DNA of 64,000 nt, from NCBI RefSeq assembly GCF_000002235.5, contig NW_022145607.1, positions 32,232,660 through 32,296,659 on the forward strand, given 5' to 3'. This document shows positions 1 through 11,300 of the stretch, piece after piece (positions within the stretch are counted from its first letter, which is position 1; every line of letters begins with the position of its first letter). The notes below the pieces were generated by a model. The model was not told where the DNA came from. It worked only from the letters and a program-made list of their open reading frames with translations, and ran no database searches. This stretch comes from Strongylocentrotus purpuratus. Lineage: Eukaryota; Echinodermata; Echinoidea; Camarodonta; Strongylocentrotidae. A program made the translations under genes and the position numbers.

Positions 1-135
1 AAAAAAATTATGCCCATGGCTGACCTAAAAAGGGTGACCTTACCCCCCCCCCCCCCCAACGAAAAAAAATGTCAAATTTCCAAATTTCGAGACCAAAAAA
101 AAAAAAAAAAAGTGTCCTCTAAGAGGTGGGGGGGG
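1..135. repeat. Dispersed repeat copy with C-run
   Basis: This stretch closely matches 55565-55680: the same 'gacctaaaa' start, 'gtgacctta' followed by a run of C, then 'gtcaaatttc' and an A-run ending in 'gtcctct'. The two copies are in the same orientation. It has no coding capacity and is probably one end of an interspersed element cut by the window edge. Confidence 0.7.
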
Positions 136-1213
136 GGGGGCAAAAACAATACGAAAAAGAGAAAGTGAAAAATTGAGAAAATGAAGACAAATTTTGACTA
201 TACTATGCATTTCAGTTTGTAGGGTAAATTGCATTATAAATAATTTTATGACGATATAACATGCGAACATTTTATCAAGCTTGCTCGCTTTGCTCCCTCA
301 CATAAACTTGTTTCAGGATCTCGTAATTTCGTGCCTCAGTATAATGATAAAGTTGATAAATAGCTCTTTAAAGGGTTCAAACTTTAAACAAATAAGTCTC
401 AGGCCTGGCGGAAAGTTTTCCAAAGTGGGGGTGGGCGGGGGCTAACGTATTTATTATCAGGTAGAGCGTAGCGAACGAAGCGAGCGGAGCGTACATTGGT
501 GTGGGGTCCAGGGGCGGAAGCTCGGGGGTTTTAGGAATTTAAATACGGTCAGATGAGCATATATTGAAACCTTTTTGTGACACTGGCAAGTCCATCAAAT
601 ACATAAGAACTTTAAGTAATTTCAGCTTGTATTAATTTAGTAATTTTAACTCAAAATCAGAAATTATACGTATTACTCAAACAATTTATGTTGATTATTC
701 TTATCTTTTTAAAGTAAGGACCGATGCAGTGCGTAATAGAAATATTTACATAATTTATGAATATTCATTAAGACCAAATTAAACTCTTTTTTAAATAAAA
801 CAATTTTTTTTTGTGGTTGAATGAAAATTTAAGGACTTTAAAACATTTACTAATTCATTTAACATGGCTAAGCAAAAACAAGACAATTTTTAATTGTTAC
901 CCAGTTCAAAACAAATCAAAACTTGATATTTCAGGAAATTGTCAACCAATTTTCCTTTTAAGATGCTACGATCAAGTATATATATAATTTGGAGCCTTTC
1001 AATATGTGTCGAATTGAAGCGTATGTAACAGTTTGTGATGGTGGTAGATATATACGGTTAAATCCTAAATAGAAGTAGTGAATGATTAGTGGATGTTATT
1101 TGTTAGATTAGATGGGTACCAAATCGTGCAATATGTAAATCCTATCATAGCTTTTTTTTAATTATCTAAAATGATTACAATACTTAAATTATTTACGTTA
1201 ATGTAACTCGATT
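136..1213. other. Intergenic, no gene seen
   Basis: AT-rich sequence with frequent stops in all frames. The only local structure is a short stretch near 465-495 with repeated 'gcgaacgaagcgagcg'-like words, of the kind seen at transposon ends. No coding exon, RNA gene or promoter was recognised. Confidence 0.5.
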
Positions 1214-1215
1214 TA

Positions 1216-1584
1216 AAGGTAAAGACCAGTAATGGTCATGCGATTGCATTGTGAAAGAAACGTTGTGGAATCGATCAGAAAAGGTTGATCATCTAGCATC
1301 TAGCATCTGCAAGGTTCTGGAATCATCAAAATGATAAGAAATTTGGCCCATTCTTCGTAAAGTTACAAGCACTATACACAGAAAGATGTATATGGGACTA
1401 CCCTATCTCTCTCACCAGACCATGAGAGAAATAAATTTACCAAATATATGAATTAGTAGGCGGTTTCCCGGCAAATTTTTTATCATCATGTATTAGTCAA
1501 AACATATTCTTTCACATGATTGGTAATGAGAGCTTCCATTTCATTTTTTGAAATTGGGGCGTTGCCAATACTGGTCTTTACCTT
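1216..1584. mobile_element. MITE, TA-flanked, AAGGTAAAGACC family
   Basis: The left end AAGGTAAAGACCAGTA is mirrored by TACTGGTCTTTACCTT at the right end, and both are flanked by TA, as in Tc1/mariner-like MITEs. A second copy of the family at 24661-25966 lies in opposite orientation and is interrupted by a fold-back element. There is no coding capacity. The superfamily is inferred from the TA duplication only. Confidence 0.8.
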
Positions 1585-1587
1585 TAA

Positions 1588-1720
1588 CTGAGTAAAAATT
1601 TATTCAGCAAAATAAGTAAATTCTACTTAAGATGCCTTAGGTAATATTTACTTAATAAAAATAAGGCAATTCTTTTCCTCAATTTTATTGAGTTATTTCG
1701 ACTATTATTTTTTTACAGTG
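1588..1720. mobile_element. Fragment with CACTGTAAAAA end
   Basis: Read on the minus strand, this begins CACTGTAAAAAAAT and continues with degenerate TTGAGTAAA/TTTACTCAA-like words. A CACTG start with subterminal motif repeats is typical of CMC (CACTA/Mirage/Chapaev) non-autonomous elements. It abuts the MITE ending at 1584. No matching opposite end was found, so it is probably a fragment. Confidence 0.4.
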
Positions 1721-3579
1721 TAATAAGAATAATTTTGTTCAGTATAATTTGCATATAGTTATGCGCAGATTGAAAAAAACAATAATCAAAATTTTGACTG
1801 ACAGTTCATCTTCTGCGCACTTGTATGTTAACTGAATTGAGTGCTTTTAGCCAGATTCTGACTATACAAGTGTGTAATTTTCTGAACAAATTAGGCTTTT
1901 ACGATCACTTTTACGGAACTGATTCTATGAATCCACAAACAGCCGAATTTGGAAGCTTTGCCGACATGCTTGACGGTGCCTTCATGCTTTTACTTCTCGC
2001 ATTTGCTATTTTTCCGGGCTTGGTTCGCTACATCGCGGTTTTTGGTAAATGTTGTCTCGCATTTGAATTAGCAGGAAAAACAAATTGAGTTTTTGTCGGG
2101 GCCTAAGTTGGGACCCTCAATATTGGCTCTGGGACCCCCCCCCCCCCCTCCATCTTTTGTTTTTTCTGCCAGCTCAGGGGTCCTCTGAGAATTTCGGCCT
2201 GGCGTGACCCTTGTATATTGGCCCTACATAATTTAAAGGAGCACGAAATTTTTGTTTTCTTCGAAATTCGTGAGAAAATATATAGCGCCGAATCAGCCAG
2301 CCGGCGATTAAGGGGGTGGGGGAGGAGCACTATTTATTTTTCTTTCTTCCAAATTCGTGAGGAAACATTTAGCACCGAGTCAACATATGGGCAAATTACC
2401 TTTATAGGCTTATCGACTGGTACAGTGAAGTGAAACCTCATCTGCTGATTTAGATGATCTTCATTTTACTTCAGAAAAAAAAAACATTATGGCCAACTCA
2501 GCACAACGGTTCTGTAATCGTGACATGATGCTAGTATTAAACAGTGATGACACGTAGTCAATACAAATGAATATTTAACCATAACAATGGAACTTTGACC
2601 ACATAAATTGTAAAGCGATATCAGGTAATGCCATGGTTATTAAACTTTGCAAACAACTGCGTCGTATGTTGATTGGTTGCGCACGGGTCATGATTTGAAA
2701 TATCAATATTGGCACTGATAACCCTCTACGAGACAAGTAGGCCGCCACTAAATGTGAATTGTTAATATATATTTAAAATAATTCTGTTTATAGATTCACT
2801 TCATTACTGTTTTTCGTTTTGAAGGATCTTCACATGACCTATCCTACGTGGATTTTAAGATATTTGACCACAGCATTATTTTCAAAAAGTTTATGTCGAC
2901 ACTAGGTTGACTTCGAAGGATATTCCCCTTTCCTCTTGTACAAACTAAGTCGCATTAAATGTTCAACACGCTCTATTGACGGAGCACAACTCAGCACAAC
3001 GGTTCTGTAATCGTGACATGATGCTAGTATTAAACAGTGATGACACGTAGTCAATACAAATGAATATTTAACCATAACAATGGAACTTTGACCACATAAA
3101 TTGTAAAGCGATATCAGGTAATGCCATGATTATTAAACTTTGCAAACAACTGCGTCGTATGTTGATTGGTTGCGCACATATAGCTCCGTTTACTCTCATT
3201 TCACAACGCCCCCTATCGACTGGAACAGCGAGGTGAAACCTCATCTGCTGCTTTAGATGACCTTCATTTCACCTCAGAAAAAGAAAAATTATGGCCAACT
3301 CAGCACAACGGTTTTATAATCGTGACATAAGGCTAGTATTAACCAGTGATGTCACGTAGTCAATACAAATTAATATATTAAACCATACAAATTGAACTTT
3401 GACCACATAAATTGTAAAGCGATATCAGATAATGCCATGGTTATTAAACTTTGCAAACAACTGCGTCGTATGTTGATTGGTTGCGCACTTGGGTCATGAT
3501 TTGAAATATCAATATTGGCACTGACAACCCTTATATGGTTATTATACGAGACAAGTAGGCCGCCACTATATGTGAGTTG

Positions 3580-3581
<2 letters not shown>

Positions 3582-3620
<39 letters not shown>
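3582..3620. repeat. (AT)n microsatellite
   Basis: About 39 bases of uninterrupted AT dinucleotides. They lie in the middle copy of the local duplication, where the neighbouring copies have only a few AT units. Confidence 0.95.
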
Positions 3621-3623
<3 letters not shown>

Positions 3624-3636
3624 AAATAATTATGTT

Positions 3637-4174
3637 AAAGGTACTATATCCCATTTGCAGGCCTAAAAAATGAAAAGGTTAAATTCGAACGGCATTTGAA
3701 AGATAATACTAATTTAGAACTTCCCTAAGAAAGGTGGGGCTTAAAAATGTCTTCAAGTGGGAAAATAACGACTATTAGTTGTCAAATCGACTTAGGAGCT
3801 AAAGAGCCACTAAGTAATAGTCTTGATTTTCAGACCCTTGTACCGGATGGTCATTCGTTTTATGTTGCGCAAAGATTTAATCAGTTTAATTTTGGCCATC
3901 ACAAGAAGTGGGTTATTGATGTAGACAAATGCTCATGTACCCTTTACAACTCATTTTATGTATGTTATTACCAAAGAACAAGAAAAAACCCAGTCAGTCA
4001 CTCAATAGTGTCTGACAGTGAAGTCTAGCAAGTAAACGGGTTTCCTTGCATAATTTGAATATTAGGACACTGCTAACGTTTACATTTCACAGAGAGGACA
4101 TACATGACATATTCATAATTCCTGCAAAGTTCTACAGAATTTGAGGTTGGCTGCAAAAGGGACATAGTACCTTT
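3637..4174. mobile_element. MITE, TA-flanked, AAGGTACTAT family
   Basis: The ends are AAGGTACTATATCCC on the left and GGGACATAGTACCTT on the right, with flanking TA. The element interrupts one duplication unit: the sister copies at 2790 and 5850 lack it, which gives an empty site. It holds a 93-codon open frame at 3747-4028 that matches no family I know and is probably chance, since the element looks non-autonomous. Confidence 0.8.
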
Positions 4175-6052
4175 AATATATTCACTTCATTATTGTTTTT
4201 ATTTTGAAGGATCTTCACATGACCTATCCTGCGTGGATTTTAGGTTATTTGACCACAGCATTATTTTCAAAAAGTCTATGTCGACACTAGGTTGGCTTCG
4301 AAGGATATTCCCCTTTCCTCTTGTACAAACTAATTCGCATTAAATGTTCAACACGCTCTATTCACGGAGCGCGGTCACTGGCAGGTCCCTATATTTTTGC
4401 TTAATAATGACGTAAATAGTGGTCTGAAGCAATTTTTCATTCAAATGAGACACTTGCTAAAGATTAGAAAATTTATCGTTGACCATTTATTTTGATGAGT
4501 ACATGTTAAAGGTGAACAATAAATTTATATCTAACTTATAATACCAGCGGAACCGTTTTATCTCATCCTCTCACAAATTTCTGAAGTTTGCGGCAGACTT
4601 GTTTTGTAGAGCAAAATATATAGGCAAGGGTCGCACTAAATTGCGGTTTTGCCTCCCAGATTCACCACAAACCAAATCTCACGCACACATTTTGCAAAAG
4701 CATTGAATAAAATTTGCGTCCCGTAATCAGGACGGTATTCGGAAGCTGGAGAAGAATCATTTTCGCATCGTATACTGATTATAATTTCAATGATTTACAT
4801 ATCTATCCAATCTGTCTATATATTGTCACTGCTACGAACTTTGTGTGCCACTAATAAACGATGTGCATTAGACTAATTATTTTCGGTATAATTTGGATAT
4901 AGTTATGCGCAAATTGAAGAAAAAAAACAATAATCACAATTTTGACTGACAGTTCGTCTTCTGCGCACATGTATGTTAAACTGAATGGAGTGCTTTTGGC
5001 CAGATTCTGACTATAAAAGTGTGTAATTTTCTGAACACATTATACTTTTACGATCACTTTTACGGAACTGATTCTATGAATCCACTAACAGCCGAATTCG
5101 GAAGCTTTGCCGACATGCTTGACGGTGCCTTCATGTTTTTACTTCTCGCATTTGCTATTTTTTCGGGCTTGGTTCGCTACATCGCGGTTTTTGGTGTAAA
5201 TGTTGTCTCGCATTTGAATTAGCAGGAAAAACAAATTGAGTTTTTGTCGGGGCCTAAGTTGGGACCCTCAATATTGGCCCTGGGAACCCCCCCCCCCCCC
5301 CATATTTTGTTGTTCTGCCAGCTCAGGGGTCCTCTGATAATTTTGGCCTGGCGTGACCCTTGTATATTGGCCCTATATAATTTCAAGGAGAACTATTTTT
5401 TTTCCCTCCAAATTCGTGAGAAAATATATAGCGCCGAATCAGCTTATGGGCAAATTACCTTTATAGCCTTATCGACTGGTACACTGAAGTGAAACCTCAT
5501 CTGCTGATTTAGATGATCTTCATTTCACTTCAGAAAAAAAACACATTATGGCCAACTCAGCACAACGGTTCTGTAATCGTGACATGAGGCTAGTATTAAC
5601 CAGTGATGACACGTAGTCAGTACAAATGAATATTTAACCATAACAATGGAACTTTGACCACATAAATTGTAAAGCGATATCAGGTAATGCCATGATTATT
5701 AAACTTTGCAAACAACTGCGTCGTATGTTGATTGGTTGCGCACGGGTCATGATTTGAAATATCAATATTAGCATTGATAACCCTCTACGAGCCAAGTAGG
5801 CCGCCACTAAATGTGAATTGTTAATATATATTTAAAATAATTCTGTTTATAGATTCACTTCATTACTGTTTTTCATTTTAAAGGATCTTCACATGACCTA
5901 TCCTACGTGGATGTTAAGATAATTGACCACAGCATTATTTTCAAAAAGTCTATGTCGATACTAGGTTGACTTCGAAGGATATTCCCCTTTCCTCTTGTAC
6001 AAACTAAGTCGCATTAAATGTTGAACATGCTCTATTCACGGAGCGCGGTTAC

Positions 6053-7183
6053 TTTCACCCATTGCTAGATATTGATGTCAGACAATAGATATCATGGCAA
6101 CTTCGCATAAAATGAATCAGACAGAGAGACATAGCTAAAGAGAGATAGGGAGATGGTGAGATAGAGATGGGTTGGAGGAGAAGATGAGAGACAGAGAAAG
6201 AGGGAGAGGATTATGGACAATCTTTCCAATTTTTACAAAATTCCATGACACAAAAACCTACTTTACCCCCTGGGAAACTCGCTGGTGTTCCCCATTGAAT
6301 GAACAAACTCAAAAACTTCGAGCGTGAATCCGAAAGCATTCTTTAAAAAATTGTATGTGCCATGACACGCTCTTTGATTTTCAAACTCGAATTGTATATG
6401 ATTCACCATACTCTTTAGCACCTACAGCCGTGTTTCGCGCATTGTAGTCTGTATAGACGTATACTGTATAGTCCTGACTCGCTGAAGGGAACTATTAATT
6501 ATAGCGACTCTGCATAAATTTTAGATATATCAAAATAAAGCTGTTCTTGTTGTTAGTTTGCATGACAAGTTCAGTTCGTTTCCAAGATTAGAACTTGTCA
6601 AACAATCTTGAGTATTTCAAAAATCGATTTGGACTTCCCTGTAGTGACCTTGTAAAATTTAGTAAAGACCATCCATACAATTTAATGGGCTTGTTTCAGG
6701 CTCGGCTAATTCCCGTGCACGCAGTGTACCTCGTACAAGACTTTGAGCTGTAAGTCTGAAATATCAGACGGAGAGGGGGGGGGGGGGGGGGGGGTGGAGG
6801 TGCATACATTATATTAGTTGGACCCTTTCGAGACGGTCCACAGACCCAACTGAGCGGGGTGAGCTAGGTCTCGGAGGGGGCGGGGTTGCACCACCGTGCC
6901 TACCTTAGTTTTGGGCCTGAATCTCTCGAGGAATTTGCAATGTTCTTTAATAGAATTCTTCTCCAGAATCATCAGATTCAATCTCATTGTCTTTGTTAAA
7001 TATCAAGCCTTCATAATATTATAGCAATTCTCATGCATCGATGCTCAACTTGACAAGTGCGAAAGTGTCAAGAGCGTGCATGGCCATTGTATTGTATCGC
7101 TCTCGTTGCTCAGTAAACCGTCTAAAAGGAAAAACTCTTTTGTTTGTGTGTTCGCAAAATCTTTCCACAGGAACATAATGGAC
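6053..7183. other. Intergenic, no gene seen
   Basis: Contains a purine-rich gaga stretch at 6118-6210, a run of about 20 G at 6775-6794, and otherwise unremarkable AT-rich sequence. No gene recognised. Confidence 0.5.
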
Positions 7184-7308
7184 CGAATTCACAAAGGAGG
7201 TTTGTCGACAAACCTCCTTTTGTTTCGACAACGTAAAAACGCGTCGAAACGCGTCGTATGACGCACATAAACCTCGGTTTGTTGACAAACCTCCTTTGTG
7301 AATTCGGG
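7184..7308. repeat. Nested inverted repeat (hairpin element)
   Basis: The outer arms gaattcacaaaggagg and cctcctttgtgaattc enclose a loop. Inside the left arm is a 28-bp perfect palindrome centred on GTCGAC (7192-7219, half-site AAAGGAGGTTTGTC). The right arm repeats the same half-sites around TTGACAAACC. This is most likely a small fold-back MITE. Chance open frames run through it on both strands. Confidence 0.75.
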
Positions 7309-7412
7309 ACATTGTTTTCAGTCAACATGGGCTGTACTCATAAACACTACATACCAACTTTATCTCTGTTACACTACTCAAAGTTTAAATGCGGTCTTCG
7401 GCTCAATAATTA

Positions 7413-7949
7413 GGGACTTTTAGATTTGCACGTTGACAGCTTTGACTGCAACGTGTGACGTTATTTTAAGGCACTGCGCATGCGTTACGACGTCTCAGTC
7501 GGCGATCGAGAATGCGTCAACCTTGATTTTCCTAAATCTAGTACATACATACATATTGATATTTATATAGCGCCTTTACATGCTCAAGGTACTAGTATGC
7601 CGCGTGCGCATAAAGTATACAGTTCCTCAGGTAGACATAGGAACATCCCTTCCCTGCTATTATGTAAAAATGTGTAGAACAGGTGTCACATGCATATTCA
7701 CCTGTTCTACACATTTTTACATAATAGCAGTGAAGGGATGTTCTTTTGTTGAGGGTAGAATGAGGAACTGTATATTTTGTCCCTTTTTCTTTGTCTGTGA
7801 TGTTCATAATGTTACTTCCTGCATGCATGTATATCGTCGAGTGCAATCTAAAAGATTTCTAATTGTAGTCAACATGGGCAGTTAAGTACGTTGACACGCA
7901 TGATCAGTCGGCGTTCGTCGTGTTCTCGTCCACTCATTCTAAAAGTCCC
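7413..7949. mobile_element. MITE, TA-flanked, GGGACTTTTAG family, with inner palindrome
   Basis: The ends GGGACTTTTAGA and TCTAAAAGTCCC are flanked by TA (7411-7412 and 7950-7951). A second palindrome lies inside, with arms at about 7614-7675 and 7703-7778 (for example gtgtagaacaggtg / cacctgttctacac), so a smaller fold-back element probably inserted into the MITE. No coding capacity. Confidence 0.75.
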
Positions 7950-8068
7950 TAATAATAGGAAGGGCGGTCATGGGCCGTTCGGTGTCTAAAGGGTTACTTC
8001 TATGATGCCAATAGTTAACACAATTGACCTTCCTGTGACTTTCTCTTTTTATCTATTAACATTTGCAG

Positions 8069-8389
8069 AGCTCTATTAATTGCCACTTGAGCCATCAAGG
8101 CAGCCACTTTTTCAAGTGCTTCATCAATGGATTTCTAAATTACCAGAAGTCTAGGAATTCAGGAAGCAAAGGTTTAGCGTGTATTCCTGAAGAGCCGAAG
8201 TGATCACATTCCATGTGGTCACCATGCCTAAGAAGAGGGGATCACACAAGAAAAAGAAAGGGCAACAGTCATCTAAAAAGGACAGCCCAAGAAACTCCAA
8301 AGATGACAATACGAAAGGACCCAGTACCGATCCCGAAGGGACACCAGGAGATGGAGAGAAAGCATGGCCCATGATGGATGGATCCACAG
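8069..8389 (+). CDS. Exon 1: 5' leader and basic N-terminus
   Basis: A pyrimidine-rich acceptor ending tttgcag precedes 8069, so an upstream non-coding exon is likely. The ATG at 8224 is in a good context (caccATG) and opens MPKKRGSHKKKKGQQ, a Lys-rich, disordered and possibly nuclear-targeting start. The exon ends ACAG|GTTAGT after 166 coding bases, in phase 1. The start was chosen because a stop precedes it in frame and no other upstream ATG is in frame. Confidence 0.7.
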
Positions 8390-11300
8390 GTTAGTTTCAA
8401 TCGAGCAGTCGAGTGACCTACATGTATATATGCGAATGTGGATCTACTCTTTCCTTAAATTCTGTTTTTTTACCGGTACTCTTAAAGGGTAATTGTAATG
8501 TAAAAGTGGGATAAAGTGAATTGATATAATTAGCTGAAAACTTACTTTCTGTTGGCAAATTTTCAGCTGACATTGGTTGTCACAGAGGTTGGATGGTATT
8601 TGAAAAGTATGTTATGTTAAACTGAGAGGTACATGTACATGTGAGTTTATTGTGATGAACAAAGATAATGTTTGGAAAGTCATTGGTCCGTTTCTGAGCG
8701 TAGCCACTAGATCATTACACCTCTAAAGGCCCGGTCACACAGCCCTCCACGGGCGTATCGCGGCCGAATCACGGCCAAAAATTTCTGCCCGTGAAGCAGA
8801 CGCTGTTGGACGCTTTGAGGTCGCGATAAAGACGCGATACAGCCGTACTTTACCCGTCGTTACACGCGGTAAGAAATTCACACGCGGTTGGCCGCGCGAA
8901 AAAGTTTTGGGCTGCCCAAAAATTTAGACCGCGGGTAATCGCGGGCGGTACACGTGGTACACACGCGGTAAAGACGCGGTACAGACGCGGTACAGACGCG
9001 GAACGAACGTGCTAGGACGTGCTACGGCCGCGGTTAAGACGTGGTTACACGCGGAATTGGACGCGAAATTTTAGCGGGTAATCGCGGGTGGAGCACGGTC
9101 ATATCACGTTTGTTCCGCGTCTGTACCGCGTTGTTATCACGTGCATTAGCGTGTGTACCGCGTGTAAGCGTGGTAGGCCGCGGTACCGCCGCGCTTCACC
9201 CGCGATAAGGACGCGGAACAGTCGCCGGCGTCTGTTCCGCGGGCATACCACGGGTAAACCGCGGGTAAGCCAATTTTGCACATTTTTCCACCACGGGCAA
9301 CCGCGGGCAAAATAAAATCGCGAAATTTTACTCGCGATACAGACGCGAAAGGCTGTGTGACCGGGCCTTAATAGAACGGTGATCTGCATCATATAGTTGG
9401 TGAAACTTTGGGTATAGTTGTCCGTGAGGTGCTAATCGCCATGACGAATAGCTATTTTCATCTCTATTTTGAATCTTTCTTCAAAGCAATAACTGCAATG
9501 CGACGGGAAGACAGTATGGCTACACTCCCAAACAGCAGCAGAATGGTTGACCAACCTTCAGGTGATGGGGAAATACAAGAGAACTGGCTTGAGAATCTGC
9601 CAGGTATGTCCTTAATTAACTTATCGCTTTAGATGCCACACAGATTATCTCCCTGTGCAACATTGTATTTATCATGGGATGGATACACTATATTTGAAGG
9701 CTTCAAGATTATTTAAATGTTTCCAGTACAAGATCAATCTTTACCAGTGTTTAAAAGGCAATCATGGACCTAATCAATACTAGAATTTGTTTAAAGGTGA
9801 ATTAGTGTCTAAGGTTTGGTGCAAATAATTAGCGACTGTTCATAGATGCGAAGAAAGCAACCACAGTGTTTTTAAAGTAAATGCTCCTCAATCTATCGAA
9901 ACAATTCAGCTCGAGCTTGTCATAAAATTAGAATAGTTTTTCAGAAATTCTTTAGAAAATGGTCAGAGCTCTAGTAAGCTCCCTGTTTCCAATAGTAACT
10001 TTGTCATAATAATAATGATGATATTAGTATATTTAATAGTAATGATAAAGATGATGTGGAGCTGTAGTTGAGTGCCTTCTTTATACAGGTCCAAACCAAG
10101 AAGATATAATATCTGAATAACAAAGAACATATAAACGTAAGGTACAATAACAAATATACAAACAATAATAACTTCATGTTAATTTTTTTGTTTACATATG
10201 TACATATAATAACGGAACTTAATATTTCTATACCATATTATGAATTTAAAGTATTATCCAAACTATCTGTTGAAAAAGTGCAGAAGACCGCAATCACAAG
10301 CGATGCTTGACTAGGATGGCGGCCTCAAAACAAAATCTTAAAAAACTTAAAATGAAAAAGTGTTTAAAAGATCTTTGTGTATGGGTTTGTGAGTGTGTTG
10401 TGTGAGTGTATATATTGTGTGTGCGTGTGCGTGTGTTCGTGCGTGTGTGTATGTAGCGAATAGTGTATGTGCACGTAGCTCTGTGTTGTCTGGTTGAGTG
10501 GAAACAAATGTAGCCTTTTCAATAAAGGAACCAAGAATGTTCTGTTTTAACCATCTTTCAGAGCTTACCGAACTCATCCTGTGGAAGGTCAGTGAGGACA
10601 TTTTACCAAGTAAAATCATGCCATTGGGACTGAAGCTCGGTCTACCTCATATACAGCTAGAGAGTCTGCTTGAAAGAAGCAACATGTACCAACTGAAAGA
10701 GACAACCTTCAAGATGCTCTACCAGTGGTACAATGACCAAATAGGTGACCTGTCCAAGTTCTTCTTCAGGGTTCTGACAACAGACGCTGGCTTTAAACAG
10801 GAACAAATCTTCAACTTGTGTAAGCTCCAAGGGTAGCGCTATAATACTGGAGAGAATGGATGTAGGACGAAATTCACTAAACAGGGAATGGGGGTAACAA
10901 TTTCCTCTTCAGGGCGTTCCTAGAATGTAAAGAACATAATTATGTAGGACCAAGTTAATTTGCTATTAGAATATGAGAATGGGGTGACAAGTTTCTCTTG
11001 GTGATCCTGATGACTGACAAGGACCTATACTAGAAACAAGTCCTTAAATTGTGAAAGTCTAAGGGTAACTATAGATTATGTAGGAAGCATTTCTGAAATA
11101 ATGTAAAGATGTAATAATGGATCAAATTTTGCTCAACAGAGAAAATGAGAATGGGGATGACATTTTGTTATGAATGCCATGTTGAATATTCACTCTGAAA
11201 ACAAAGCTTCCTGCTTTGGTATTTAGATTAAAATTGAATTCATTGTGTTTTGGTTTCTTACAGTTTTTGAGGAGAAGCAGCACACATGCACAAGCCTGTC

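Larger units (their letters stand above)
1738..6052. repeat. Mosaic duplication of a ~1.2-kb unit
   Basis: The unit beginning near 1738 (TATAATTTGCATATAGTTATG) and ending near 2985 recurs at 4889-6052 in the same orientation with high identity. Between them lie partial copies. A module starting ctcagcacaacgg appears at 2497, 2991, 3299 and 5556. A module starting gaaggatcttcacatgacc appears at 2820, 4206 and 5880. The junction at about 2985-2991 joins two modules directly, as expected from unequal exchange or tandem duplication of a transposon. Each unit holds a small hairpin whose arms are gaagtgaaa and tttcacttc (2435, 3235 and 5495 regions). Confidence 0.8.

Noticed and set aside
1825-2088. 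87-codon frame with a hydrophobic C-terminal half, repeated at 5019-5222
   Set aside because: It lies within a duplicated non-coding-looking repeat and has no family match, splice context or promoter. I report the duplication but do not call a gene.
3747-4028. 93-codon frame inside a MITE
   Set aside because: The element is too short to be autonomous and the frame has no recognisable domain.
9088-9392. Overlapping GC-rich frames on both strands
   Set aside because: They come from CpG-rich palindromic words inside a MITE, where stop codons are scarce by composition. The same applies to frames in 42320-44699.
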